Assembly (NCBI RefSeq): GCF_902830275.1
Contig: NZ_CADESW010000039.1
Span: 1-37,954 of the forward strand
Length of the DNA: 37,954 nt
DNA from: Burkholderia stagnalis
GTDB lineage: Bacteria > Pseudomonadota > Gammaproteobacteria > Burkholderiales > Burkholderiaceae
Direction of reading: 5' to 3'
Part shown: positions 8,984-17,644 of the stretch, one piece after another
Layout: each line of letters begins with the position of its first letter
Position numbering within the stretch: position 1 is the stretch's first letter
Position numbers and translations under genes: made by a program
Notes under the pieces: generated by a model
What the model was told of the DNA's origin: nothing
The model's input: the letters and a program-made list of their open reading frames with translations, nothing else
Database searches by the model: none

Positions 8984-9019
8984 GCCCACGGCAATAATCG
9001 TTGCTGTGGGCTCTTTTTT
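8984..9019 (+). terminator. Rho-independent terminator with no upstream gene
   Basis: GCCCACGGCAA (8984-8994), loop TAATCG, then TTGCTGTGGGC (9001-9011) form an 11-bp stem with one G-U pair, immediately followed by TCTTTTTTGG. The U-tract is on the plus strand only. No plus-strand protein gene precedes it (the porin upstream runs the other way), so it may end a small RNA starting in 8718-8980. The GGCTCTTTTTTGG part also resembles an ISL3-family terminal repeat. Confidence 0.7.
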
Positions 9020-9022
9020 GGT

Positions 9023-9498
9023 TCATCGCAGAATCCCGGGGAACGCGGCGCGGATCTTGAGGAAGAAGTATTCCTCGTCGCGGGACCCGTAAGCACGACG
9101 CTTGATGACTTTGATCGTGTTGTTGATCCCTTTAACGACGCTGGTGTTGAGCGGATGGCGGCAGCCGGCCACGATTTCGTGCCAGTAACCCTGCAAGCGC
9201 TCGGCGAACTTCTGCAGGGCGGCGATCCCGCTTTGCCGAGCCTGTTCGATCCATTGCCCCCAAGCCCTTCCGCCCAGGCTGGCTTGCGGTAGGACCGGAG
9301 CCGTTTGAGATCGTCGCGCAGCACGTAGACGCATAACAGCGACTGATTGGCCGCCAGCAATTCCTTCAGATGCACGGCCTGTTCTGGCTTCAGGTTATGG
9401 CGGTTGCGCAGCAGCAGCCGGCGCCTGGAATTCAGGACTTTCCGGGCCGGCTTGCCATGTCGCAGTTGGTCGGCTCGATCCACCCGTACCCGATCGCG
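9023..9498 (-). pseudogene. ISL3-family transposase, C-terminal remnant with frameshift
   Basis: On the minus strand, one frame from about 9498 gives RADQLRHGKPARKVL, LLLRNRHNLKPEQ and LKELLAANQSLLCVYVLRDD, then YRKPAWAEG. Homology then switches frame at about 9266-9270 to AWGQWIEQARQSGIAAL, YWHEIVAGCRHPLNTSVV and EEYFFLKIRAAFPGILR, with a stop at 9023-9025. This is the C-terminal part of the ISL3 DDE transposase. A one-base loss (GGAAGGGCTTGG, where an extra base would restore the frame) splits it. The N-terminal two thirds are absent. The presumed outer end GGCTCTTTTTTGG lies at 9009-9021; no opposite terminal repeat was found. It is non-functional. Confidence 0.85.
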
Positions 9499-9598
9499 TG
9501 GACACCTGCACTCAGACCGTGATGACCGGGAAACAAGACCTTCGAAGCAGATGGGTGGCGGGCCGCCGACGGGACGGCCGTCGGCAAACCGGAACGAA

Positions 9599-11704
9599 CT
9601 AGAACGCGTAGGCGAGCGACGCGAACAGGCTGCGCGGCGCGCCCGGCGTGACCCACAGGCTGTTGTAGGAGCTGACGTAGGTGGTGCGATTGAACAGGTT
9701 GTTCAGCACGACCGACGCACGCAGGTGCTTGTCGACCTGCACGTAGCCGTTGAGCTGCACGGTCGCATAGGCGGGCAGCGCGAAGCCGTCCTGCGTGTTC
9801 GCGGTGTTGCCGGCCCGGCGTCCGACATAGATCACGCCCGCGCCGGCGCCGGCCTTGTCCACGAACGGCAGCGCGGTTTCGTACATGAGCAGCGCGCTGC
9901 CGCTCAGCCGCGGAATGTCGACGAGGCGTGCGCCGGGCGTCAGTACGGTATCGCGCGTGACCTCGGCGTCGACGTACGCAAGGTTGACGATGCCGCGCAC
10001 GCCATGGCCGAGGTCACCGTTCCATTCGAATTCGACGCCGCGGCTGCGCACCTCGCCGGCCGCGCGCGAGAAGCCGGCATTCGCCGGATCGGCGGTCAGC
10101 ACGTTGCGCTTGGTGACGTGGAACGCCGCGACGGTCGCGAGCCAGCGCGCGCCGGCCCATTTCGCGCCGGCCTCGTAGCCATGCCCCTTCTCCGGGTCGA
10201 ACGCGCGGCCGGCGGCGTCGGCGCCGTTGTTCGGCCGGAACGAATACGCGGTGTTCGCATACAGCGACAGCGCGGGGCTCATTTCGTACACGATGCCGAT
10301 GCGCGGACTCAACGCAGTCTGCAACTGGCTGCTCGTCACGCCCTTCAGGCGGTTCTCGACCGACTGGTGGAAGCGATCCCAGCGCAGCCCGGCGAGGATT
10401 TTCCAGTGCGGCCCGAACGCCAGCGTGTCCTGCGCGTAGACGCCCTGACCGTCGTCGCGCTCGAGCAGGTTGGTCGCGGTGCGCGGCACGGGCGCCGGCT
10501 GGCCGTAGACCGGATCGAAGATGTCGATCGCATACGGCGCGGCGGCGGTCGGCGTCGAGCGCGCGACGAACTGGTCGTAGTTGAAGCGATAGGCATCGAC
10601 GCCCATCACGAGCGTGTGGCCGATGCCGCCCGTCTGGAACTTGCCGGTCGTTTCGATGCGGCCCTGCAAGTCGTTCGAGTGAAACGCGACCTGGCGGTAG
10701 CGGCGCCACAGCGTGCGGCCGTCCGGCTGCAGCGCGAACGCTTCGGACGAGCGTCCGGACAGGTCGGTGGTGCGCTGCGCGAAGCCGGCGTTGATCGACC
10801 AGTTCGCGTCGACGCGATGCTCGAGCGTGAACTGGTGGCCCGTGTTGCGCACGTCGTAGTCGCCGTCGCGCGGCTCGCCGAGGAAGCGCGATGCCGGAAT
10901 CGCGCCGAGCTGCCCGTTCACCGCCACCACGCCGCGATCGAGCGGCGCGCGCTGGCGCACGCTTTCGAATTCGTAATGGAGCGTCGTGTCCGCGCCGATG
11001 TCCCACGTGAACGACGGCGCGAACAGGTAGCGTTTGCTCGACACGGTATCGCGGAAGCTGCCGTTGTTCTCGTTCATCGCGACGAAGCGGTACGCGAGCG
11101 ATTTCGTGACTGGCCCGGTCGAATCGAGCGTCTGGCGCAACGCGCCGTAGCTGCCGGCGGACACGCCGATGGTGTTCGAGCGCGCGAACTGCGGCTGCTT
11201 CGTCGTATAGCTGATGAGCCCGCCCGGATCGCCGCGGCCGTACAGCGCGGATGCGGGCCCCTTGAGCACTTCCATGCGCTCGAGGTTGGCGGTGTCGCGC
11301 GGCACGCTGATCCCGCGATTCCACGAGAAGCCGTTGACGAGGTAGTCGGTGCCGGATGTGTTGCCGTCGCCGGCGAAGCCGCGCACCGCGTAGTTGTCCC
11401 ACAGGCCGCCGAAGTTGTTCTGCCGCGCGACGCCCGCGACCCAGTCGTAGAGGGCTTCGCCGCGCGTCGCGGCGACGGTCTGGGCCAGTTTCGCATCGAC
11501 GCTGCTGACTGCGAACGGGATCTCCATCACGTCCGTCTCGGTGCGCGTCGCGCTCGTCGATTCGGGCGCGCGAAACGGCGCCGTCGTGCGCTGCCCCGAA
11601 ATCTCGATGGCAGGCAGCGACAACTCCTGCGCATCGGCGGCGCTCACGCCGGCCGTGCCGACGACGATGGCCATCGGTGCGGCCGCCCAATTCTTCCTGC
11701 TCAT
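9599..11704 (-). CDS. TonB-dependent siderophore receptor
   Basis: 701 aa from ATG 11704, which starts a signal peptide (MSRKNWAAAPMAIVVGTAGV, cut near ADA-QELS); the longer frame to 11818 runs through the putative operator. Residues about 50-180 are the plug: VMEIPFAVSSVDAKL near the TonB box, then WDNYAVRGFAG and ERMEVLKGPASALYGRGDPGGLI. The rest is a 22-strand barrel ending NSLWVTPGAPRSLFASLAYAF with terminal Phe. Length and motifs fit ferric-siderophore receptors (FhuA/FoxA-like TIGR01783 group). There is no N-terminal signalling (STN) domain, so no FecI-type surface signalling is expected. It stands alone, with no siderophore synthesis genes nearby, consistent with uptake of foreign siderophores. 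A Fur-box-like palindrome lies about 95 bp upstream. Confidence 0.93.
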   Translation of the reverse strand: MSRKNWAAAPMAIVVGTAGVSAADAQELSLPAIEISGQRTTAPFRAPESTSATRTETDVMEIPFAVSSVDAKLAQTVAATRGEALYDWVAGVARQNNFGGLWDNYAVRGFAGDGNTSGTDYLVNGFSWNRGISVPRDTANLERMEVLKGPASALYGRGDPGGLISYTTKQPQFARSNTIGVSAGSYGALRQTLDSTGPVTKSLAYRFVAMNENNGSFRDTVSSKRYLFAPSFTWDIGADTTLHYEFESVRQRAPLDRGVVAVNGQLGAIPASRFLGEPRDGDYDVRNTGHQFTLEHRVDANWSINAGFAQRTTDLSGRSSEAFALQPDGRTLWRRYRQVAFHSNDLQGRIETTGKFQTGGIGHTLVMGVDAYRFNYDQFVARSTPTAAAPYAIDIFDPVYGQPAPVPRTATNLLERDDGQGVYAQDTLAFGPHWKILAGLRWDRFHQSVENRLKGVTSSQLQTALSPRIGIVYEMSPALSLYANTAYSFRPNNGADAAGRAFDPEKGHGYEAGAKWAGARWLATVAAFHVTKRNVLTADPANAGFSRAAGEVRSRGVEFEWNGDLGHGVRGIVNLAYVDAEVTRDTVLTPGARLVDIPRLSGSALLMYETALPFVDKAGAGAGVIYVGRRAGNTANTQDGFALPAYATVQLNGYVQVDKHLRASVVLNNLFNRTTYVSSYNSLWVTPGAPRSLFASLAYAF

Positions 11705-11796
11705 ACCCGTCCCTTGAGGTGGTTTGCGTTCGGTCACGGCGGACGGCCTCGCGCCGACGTCTGTGTTCCAAACAGTACATTCGCGCGGAAATTTAA

Positions 11797-11817
11797 TGCA
11801 AATGAGAGGCATTTGCA
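11797..11817. promoter_or_regulatory. Putative Fur box upstream of the siderophore receptor
   Basis: A perfect inverted repeat, TGCAAATG (11797-11804), 5-base spacer, CATTTGCA (11810-11817), lies in an AT-rich patch upstream of the receptor start at 11704. It resembles the Fur consensus core (GCAAATGA...CATTTGC in beta-proteobacteria). Fur control of a TonB-dependent siderophore receptor is the usual arrangement. Confidence 0.65.
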
Positions 11818-11993
11818 ATCGTAAAGAATTGGCTGTCGCGTGTGACGCGAAGCGGTCGCTGCATCAACCTGGACGGGGTTCCGATCGACGATGGCGCGTC
11901 AACTGCGCGTCATGCTTCCGAAGCATCACGGGTAAACGCGGATCGAATCGAGATCGTGGCGTCCGGCTACCCGAACGGGTGGCGTGACGCCCG

Positions 11994-13514
11994 TCACGCC
12001 GCATGCGCGTGCGGCTGCGCCGGTGCGTGGCAGACGCGGTTTCGCCCCTGGCGCTTGGCGGTGTACAGCGCGAGGTCCGCCTGACGCGACAGCGCGTCGA
12101 TGGACGGCGGGTGCGCATGGGAGGCGGTCGCGCAGCCGATGCTGACCGTAAAGGCGGGAACCGCCTCGGCAACGCCGGCGAGCCGGTTGCATTCCACTTC
12201 CCGGCGAATGGCCTCCGCGACTTTCGCGGCGCCGCTTTCATCCGTGTCCGGCAGCACCGCGACGAACTCCTCGCCGCCGTAGCGCGCGGCGACATCGCCG
12301 CGCCGGCGCGTGTGGGCACGGATGCATTCGGCCAGGAACCTCAGCGCCGCGTCGCCTTGCGCATGCCCGTATCGGTCGTTGTACTGCTTGAAGTGGTCGG
12401 CGTCGATGAACAGCACCGACAGGCTGGCGTCGTTGCCGCGCTGCAGCCGTTCCCATTCGTCGGCCAGCGCGACGTCGAGCGCGCGGCGGTTGCTGAGGCC
12501 CGTCAGCGGATCGGTGCGGGTGAGATCGGTCAGCCGTGTCTGCTTGCGCAGATTGTCCCGCAACGCGAATGCGAGCAGCCAGACGACGGCGCAGAAGAGC
12601 GCGCAGATGATCGTCGCCGGCACGCCGACCCACCATGACATGCGTACGAAGCCGGCCAGCACGTCGTGCTCGGCAGGGGCGACGACCGCGATCAGCGGCG
12701 TACCGGGCACCCGCTGGAACGTATAGAGCCGCAGGATTCCGTCGATGCGCGAGCGGGATGCATAGAATCCCGCGTCCTGGTTCAGCATGCGATCGAATAC
12801 GATCGATCGGCCCAGGCGGATCATCTGGTGATCGCTCAGCGGCGGATTTCTGGCGAGGATGGTGCCGTCCGCGCGCAGGATCGCGGTGATGCCGTGCGGC
12901 CCGACGTTCAGCCGGGACAGCAGCTGATCGAAATAGTCGAGGTCGATGGCGACGACTGCGATCCCGTTGAACGCGTGGTCCGGCCGTTCGATGCGTCGAG
13001 AAAGCGCGATGGACTTCGTGCCGCCGCGCGCGCGCGAGCGATAGGCCTCGGACACGTAAAGGCCGACATTCGCCGCGTCGCGATGGACCTTGAAGTAGTC
13101 GCGATCGCTGAAGTTCCAGTGGTGGGACGGGCTGCAGCAGCCGTCGATCAACTGGCCGAACCGGTCCGTCACGCCCATCCCGGTCACGTATGGCGCGGCC
13201 GCGTGCTGGAACAGCAGATCGTGCCGCAGCCTGGCGTCCATGTGCCGGACCGCCGGCCTGCCGAGATCGGCGGCGAGCGACGTCAACGCGTTGTTGGACG
13301 TCTCGACGGTCCGCGCGATCTCGCTGACCAGCACCGCGGCGACATTGTGCGAGGTTTCGTGCGCATGCTCGACGACCTCGCTTCTCGCGGCCCAGAGCGT
13401 CATCGCGCAGAGGCCCAGCGCGGCGAGCGACATCAGTGTGCCGAGCGCGCCGACGACAAGATGGTTTCGTCCCGCCCAGTCGGCGATCTTTTCGATGGAG
13501 ATGGATGCGGACAT
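11994..13514 (-). CDS. Membrane-bound diguanylate cyclase with periplasmic sensor domain
   Basis: 506 aa from ATG 13514 (MSASISIEK). TM1 is near residues 20-45 (LVVGALGTLMSLAALGLCAM) and TM2 near 295-320 (WWVGVPATIICALFCAVVWLL). Between them is an extracytoplasmic domain of about 250 residues of dCache/PAS type (GMGVTDRFGQLIDG, SDRDYFKVHRD, YVSEAYRSRARG). The C-terminal 165 residues are a GGDEF domain: DPLTGLSNRRALD, FIDADHFKQYND and the active loop RYGGEEF, so it should make c-di-GMP. An inhibitory I-site RxxD (RRGD) sits five residues before GGEEF, which predicts product feedback. The ligand is unknown. It is transcribed divergently from pntA. Confidence 0.93.
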   Translation of the reverse strand: MSASISIEKIADWAGRNHLVVGALGTLMSLAALGLCAMTLWAARSEVVEHAHETSHNVAAVLVSEIARTVETSNNALTSLAADLGRPAVRHMDARLRHDLLFQHAAAPYVTGMGVTDRFGQLIDGCCSPSHHWNFSDRDYFKVHRDAANVGLYVSEAYRSRARGGTKSIALSRRIERPDHAFNGIAVVAIDLDYFDQLLSRLNVGPHGITAILRADGTILARNPPLSDHQMIRLGRSIVFDRMLNQDAGFYASRSRIDGILRLYTFQRVPGTPLIAVVAPAEHDVLAGFVRMSWWVGVPATIICALFCAVVWLLAFALRDNLRKQTRLTDLTRTDPLTGLSNRRALDVALADEWERLQRGNDASLSVLFIDADHFKQYNDRYGHAQGDAALRFLAECIRAHTRRRGDVAARYGGEEFVAVLPDTDESGAAKVAEAIRREVECNRLAGVAEAVPAFTVSIGCATASHAHPPSIDALSRQADLALYTAKRQGRNRVCHAPAQPHAHAA

Positions 13515-14059
13515 GCTACGCGCTCGAGGGAGAAGACCGGCGAGATGCACCGGGCTGCGCTGAAATCCGGGTTAACGGCAGGCAGGCGAGGAAATCGAGG
13601 CCCGAATGCGCAGCGAATCGGCGCGGCGTGGCCGAAAACGTGTGCGGCGGTCTGTCGATTCGATCGGGCTTTGACGCTATGCCGGGCGCAGGACACAAAA
13701 CCCGCACTCGAATCCGGCAGGTCGACAGGCAGGGCCGGGATTCTTGCGAGGCACGCTCCCATGCCCCGATCGCGGGAGCGCAGCGGGCCGAGCGCATCCC
13801 GGCACGGGATTCATGAAGTGAATGCCCGTGGATTCAAAAGATAAATTTCAGGAAGACCTCGACACTCGATATGCTCGTCTGATCTCCGTTTGGAGAGGGT
13901 GCCGGATGATCCTCGTCGACAGCGCGGCGGCGTGATTGTCAAGGCGGAGTCGGTTTATCCGCCACAGCCGGGTGCAGGCCACACAATCCGCGCTTGAATC
14001 GTGTAGCTTGACGAACGTTCCCGAAATCCTGGCGATGGCCATTACGAATAATTCTCAAT
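13515..14059. other. Intergenic region between diguanylate cyclase and pntA; no gene seen
   Basis: These 545 bp separate two divergent genes. The open frames here are short, Arg-rich and overlap on both strands, with no recognisable protein. It must hold promoters for both genes, but I could not pick convincing -35/-10 pairs. The last 60 bp before pntA are relatively AT-rich. Confidence 0.5.
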
Positions 14060-15661
14060 ATGACATTACGGATTGGAATTCCTCTGGAGACAACCACCGG
14101 GGAGCGGCGCGTGGCGACCGTGCCCGAGGTGGTCGAGAAACTGATCAAGCTGGGGTTTTCGGTGGCCGTGCAAAGCGGCGCCGGTGCCGGCGCGAACTTT
14201 GACGACGACGCTTACCGCGCGGCCGGTGCAACCGTCGTCGCAACCGCGGCCGAGCTCTGGTCCGGCAGCGACATCGTGTTCAAGGTGCGCCCCCCGAGCA
14301 GCGAGGAAGTGGCGCTGCTGCGCGACGGCGGTACGCTGATCGGCTTCGTCTGGCCGGCGCAGAATCCCGAACTGATGCAGCAGCTGGCCGCCAGGCGGGC
14401 CACGGTGCTGGCGATCGATTCGCTGCCGCGCACGCTTTCGCGTGCACAGAAGATGGACGCGCTCACGTCGATGGCCGGCATCAGCGGCTACCGCGCGGTG
14501 ATCGAGGCCGCGCATGCGTTCGGCCGCTTCCTGAACGGCCAGGTCACCGCCGCCGGCAAGGTACCGCCCGCCAAGGTCTTCATCGCCGGGGCCGGCGTGG
14601 CGGGGCTGGCCGCGATCGGCACGGCTGCGAGTCTCGGCGCGATCGTGCGCGCCAACGACACGCGCGCCGAGGTGGCCGACCAGGTCAAGTCGCTGGGCGG
14701 CGAGTTCGTCAAGGTCGACTACGAGGAAGAAGGCTCGGGCGGCGGCGGCTACGCCAAGGTGATGAGCGAGGGCTTCCAGCAGGCGCAGCGCGCGATGTAC
14801 GCGCAGCAGGCCAGGGACGCCGACATCATCATCACCACCGCGCTGATTCCGGGCAAGCCGGCGCCGAAGCTGATCACGGCCGAGATGGTGCAGTCGATGA
14901 AGCCCGGCAGCGTGATCGTCGACATGGCGGCCGAGCAAGGCGGCAACTGCGAGTTCACGGTGCCCGGCGAGGCGGTGGTGCGCCACGGCGTGACCATCGT
15001 CGGCTATACCGATCTCGCGTCGCGCCTGTCGCGGCAGTCGTCCACGCTCTATGCGACCAACCTGCTGCGCGTGGTCGAGGAGCTGTGCAAGGGCAAGGAC
15101 GGCACGATCAACGTCGACTTCGACGACGATGCGATCCGCGGCCTCACCGTCATCAAGGAAGGCAACGTCACGTGGCCGCCGCCGCCGATCAAGCAGGCGG
15201 CCGTCGCGCCGAAACCCCAGGCCGCGCCCGCAGCGGCCGCGCCCGCGAAGTCCAAGGGCCACGGCCACAGCGGCGAGCCGATGTCGGCCAAGGCGCTCGC
15301 GATCGTGTTCGCGATCGGCGCGCTGGCTTTCCTGCTGGTCGGCCAGTACGCGCCGTCCAGCTTCCTGTCGCACTTCACGGTGTTCGTGCTGGCCTGCTTC
15401 GTCGGCTACATGGTGATCTGGAACGTCACGCCGTCGCTGCACACGCCGCTGATGAGCGTGACCAACGCGATCTCGTCGATCATCGCCATCGGCGCGCTGG
15501 TGCAGGTCGCGCCGCCGCTGGGCGAACTGGCGGGCGGCGCGGGCGACCGGCCGTCGGGGCTGATCCTGGGCCTGGCGGTGGGCGCGCTGACGCTCACGGC
15601 CGTCAACATGTTCGGCGGTTTCGCGGTGACGCGGCGCATGCTGGCGATGTTCCGCAAATAA
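14060..15661 (+). CDS. pntA: NAD(P) transhydrogenase subunit alpha (fused domain I plus membrane part)
   Basis: 533 aa. It starts MTLRIGIPLETTTGERRVATVP, the conserved N-terminus of PntA, which fixes the ATG at 14060 despite a weak ribosome site. Domain I (about 1-375) binds NAD(H): FIAGAGVAGLAAIGTAASLG is the Rossmann glycine motif, with downstream YTDLASRLSRQSSTLYATNL. An Ala/Pro linker (about 380-410) leads to three or four TM helices (about 415-530). With PntB it forms the inner-membrane enzyme that couples proton entry to hydride transfer from NADH to NADP+. It is the fused type (as in E. coli), not the split PntAA/PntAB form. pntB follows after 13 bp. Confidence 0.97.
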   Translation: MTLRIGIPLETTTGERRVATVPEVVEKLIKLGFSVAVQSGAGAGANFDDDAYRAAGATVVATAAELWSGSDIVFKVRPPSSEEVALLRDGGTLIGFVWPAQNPELMQQLAARRATVLAIDSLPRTLSRAQKMDALTSMAGISGYRAVIEAAHAFGRFLNGQVTAAGKVPPAKVFIAGAGVAGLAAIGTAASLGAIVRANDTRAEVADQVKSLGGEFVKVDYEEEGSGGGGYAKVMSEGFQQAQRAMYAQQARDADIIITTALIPGKPAPKLITAEMVQSMKPGSVIVDMAAEQGGNCEFTVPGEAVVRHGVTIVGYTDLASRLSRQSSTLYATNLLRVVEELCKGKDGTINVDFDDDAIRGLTVIKEGNVTWPPPPIKQAAVAPKPQAAPAAAAPAKSKGHGHSGEPMSAKALAIVFAIGALAFLLVGQYAPSSFLSHFTVFVLACFVGYMVIWNVTPSLHTPLMSVTNAISSIIAIGALVQVAPPLGELAGGAGDRPSGLILGLAVGALTLTAVNMFGGFAVTRRMLAMFRK

Positions 15662-15674
15662 GGGGGCGACAACA

Positions 15675-17087
15675 ATGAGTTCCAACCTGACTACCGTCTC
15701 CTACATCGGCGCGGCCATTCTCTTCATCCTCAGCCTCGGCGGGCTGGCCAATCCCGAGACCGCGCGGCGGGGCAACCTGCTCGGCATGATCGGCATGCTG
15801 ATCGCCGTGCTCGCCACCGTGCTCGGCCCGCGCGTGTCGGCCGAGGGCATTCCGTACGTCGTCGCTGCGCTGGCCGTCGGCGGTGCCGTCGGCCTCATCG
15901 CCGCGAAGAAGGTGCAGATGACGCAGATGCCCGAGCTGGTGGCGCTGATGCACAGCCTGGTCGGCCTCGCGGCCTGCCTGGTGGGCTTCGCCAGCTACAT
16001 CGATACGTCGGTGCAGTTCACCGGCGCCGAGAAGGCCATCCACGAAGTCGAGATCTACGTCGGCATCCTGATCGGCGCGGTGACCTTCGCGGGCTCGGTC
16101 GTCGCGTTCGGCAAGCTGTCGGGCAAGATCGGCGGCAAGCCGCTGCTGCTGCCGGCGCGGCACTGGCTCAACCTGGCCGCGCTGCTGGTGGTGATCGCCT
16201 ATGGCCGCACGTTCCTGCATGCGGAAAGCATTCAGGACGGCATGACGCCGCTCGTCGTGATGACGGTGATCTCGCTGCTGTTCGGCGTGCACATGGTGAT
16301 GGCCATCGGCGGCGCCGACATGCCCGTCGTGGTGTCGATGCTCAACAGCTACTCGGGCTGGGCGGCGGCGGCCACGGGCTTCATGCTCGGCAACGACCTG
16401 TTGATCGTGATCGGCGCGCTGGTGGGCTCGTCGGGTGCGATCCTGTCGTACATCATGTGCCGCGCGATGAACCGCAACTTCATCAGCGTGATCGCCGGCG
16501 GCTTCGGCAGCGGCGCGGGCGCGCCCGCGGCAGCCGGCGGCGGTGCGCAGCCGGCCGGCGAAGCGGTGGCGGTGAGCGCCGCGGAAACGGCCGAACTGCT
16601 GCGCGAAGCGAAGCGCGTGATCATCGTGCCCGGCTACGGGATGGCGGTGGCGCAAGCCCAGCACACGGTGTTCGAGCTCACGAAGCTGCTGCGCGAAAAG
16701 GGCGTCGACGTGCGCTTCGCGATTCACCCGGTGGCAGGCCGCATGCCGGGCCACATGAACGTGCTGCTGGCCGAAGCCAAGGTGCCGTACGACATCGTGC
16801 TCGAAATGGACGAGATCAACGGCGACTTCCCCGAGGCCGACGTGTCGATGGTGATCGGCGCGAACGACATCGTGAACCCGGCGGCGCAGGACGACCCGGC
16901 GAGCCCGATCGCCGGCATGCCGGTGCTGGAAGTGTGGAAGGCGAAGACCTCGATCGTGATGAAGCGCAGCATGGCCTCGGGCTATGCGGGCGTCGACAAC
17001 CCGCTGTTCTACAAGGACAACAACCGCATGTTGTTCGGCGACGCGAAGTCGATGCTGAGCGAGATCTTCGGGGTGCTGAAAGCCTGA
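15675..17087 (+). CDS. pntB: NAD(P) transhydrogenase subunit beta
   Basis: 470 aa, ATG preceded by AAGGGGGCGA. Residues 1-265 hold about nine TM helices (the proton channel, domain II), including KVQMTQMPELVALMHSLVGL and VVVSMLNSYSGWAAAATGF, both typical of PntB. Residues about 290-470 are domain III, which binds NADP(H): VIIVPGYGMAVAQAQH, HPVAGRMPGHMNVLLAEA, GANDIVNPAAQDDP and KRSMASGYAGVDNPLF. All are intact. It forms an operon with pntA and is closed by the hairpin at 17127-17166. Confidence 0.97.
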   Translation: MSSNLTTVSYIGAAILFILSLGGLANPETARRGNLLGMIGMLIAVLATVLGPRVSAEGIPYVVAALAVGGAVGLIAAKKVQMTQMPELVALMHSLVGLAACLVGFASYIDTSVQFTGAEKAIHEVEIYVGILIGAVTFAGSVVAFGKLSGKIGGKPLLLPARHWLNLAALLVVIAYGRTFLHAESIQDGMTPLVVMTVISLLFGVHMVMAIGGADMPVVVSMLNSYSGWAAAATGFMLGNDLLIVIGALVGSSGAILSYIMCRAMNRNFISVIAGGFGSGAGAPAAAGGGAQPAGEAVAVSAAETAELLREAKRVIIVPGYGMAVAQAQHTVFELTKLLREKGVDVRFAIHPVAGRMPGHMNVLLAEAKVPYDIVLEMDEINGDFPEADVSMVIGANDIVNPAAQDDPASPIAGMPVLEVWKAKTSIVMKRSMASGYAGVDNPLFYKDNNRMLFGDAKSMLSEIFGVLKA

Positions 17088-17126
17088 GCGCGGCGGCGCG
17101 CACGCGCTGCCTGGCCTCAATACGCC

Positions 17127-17166
17127 ATCCGCCCGCAACGCATCGCCTGATGCGTTGCGGGCGGAT
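17127..17166 (+). terminator. Strong hairpin ending the pntAB operon
   Basis: An 18-bp perfect stem: ATCCGCCCGCAACGCATC (17127-17144), loop GCCT, GATGCGTTGCGGGCGGAT (17149-17166), 40 bp after the pntB stop. The following bases (GCGCATTTC) give only a weak U-tract, so termination may be partly Rho-assisted. Confidence 0.8.
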
Positions 17167-17189
17167 GCGCATTTCAATCGACGAGGGCG

Positions 17190-17320
17190 CATGCTCGCGC
17201 CCCTCCCGCACGACCGGTTTGCTTCGGCGCCGTCTCGATAGTCCGATGGACTGATCCCGTGAATCCGGCGAAACGCGCGGCTGAAATCGGCGTGATGAGC
17301 TTGCAATAGCGAGCCGATAG
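17190..17320 (-). pseudogene. AraC-family regulator, C-terminal remnant
   Basis: The minus strand reads HADFSRAFRRIHGISPSDYR, which is the last helix-turn-helix and signature of AraC/XylS regulators (HFSRAFRR...GISPSDYR). Nothing upstream in the same frame looks like the rest of the regulator, and the frame is not a plausible gene. It is a relic of a lost gene. Confidence 0.6.
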
Positions 17321-17416
17321 CCGGAGCAACGGGGCGAGCGTCGCGCACGACAGCGGCCCGTCACCCAGGATGCCGGGCGAGTCCAATACGAGGGCCCGCC
17401 CGGGCATATCTGCGTC

Positions 17417-17628
17417 GTCACGGCGCGCGTCGACGCGCAGAGCATCCGTGACAACGCGCGCGCGACCAGGGGCTGGTCCAGTTACGGGCTGGACTATGCG
17501 GAAACGCGCTTTTCCCGCCTCAAGCAGATCGACGCCGGCAATATCGGGAAGCTCGGTCTGGTCTGGTCCTGCAACCTGGAATCCACGTTCGGCGGGAGGG
17601 CACGCCCGTGGTCGCGGACGCGGAATGA
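17417..17628 (+). pseudogene. PQQ-dependent alcohol dehydrogenase, N-terminal remnant
   Basis: In frame from 17417 the DNA reads VTARVDAQSIRDNARATRGW, SSYGLDYAETRFSRLKQI and DAGNIGKLGLVWSCNLEST. This is the N-terminus of mature quinoprotein (PQQ) alcohol dehydrogenases (WxSYGxDYxExRFSPLxQI...NVxxLGLxWxxxL). After EST the homology moves to another frame (EGTPVVAD, from 17596) and meets a stop at 17626-17628. There is no signal peptide and no rest of the eight-bladed propeller. It is a decayed fragment and cannot be functional. Together with the AraC tail on the other strand, it marks an ancestral locus that was largely lost. Confidence 0.8.
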
Positions 17629-17644
17629 CCGGGCCGATTTCGGA

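Noticed and set aside
9347..11824. 825-codon plus-strand open frame opposite the siderophore receptor
   Set aside because: The minus strand encodes a complete TonB-dependent receptor; the plus frame has no recognisable domain and is a high-GC shadow.
15603..17348. 581-codon minus-strand frame opposite pntB
   Set aside because: Mostly His/Arg-rich shadow of pntB. Only its first 40 or so codons carry real homology (AraC tail), which is listed as a remnant.
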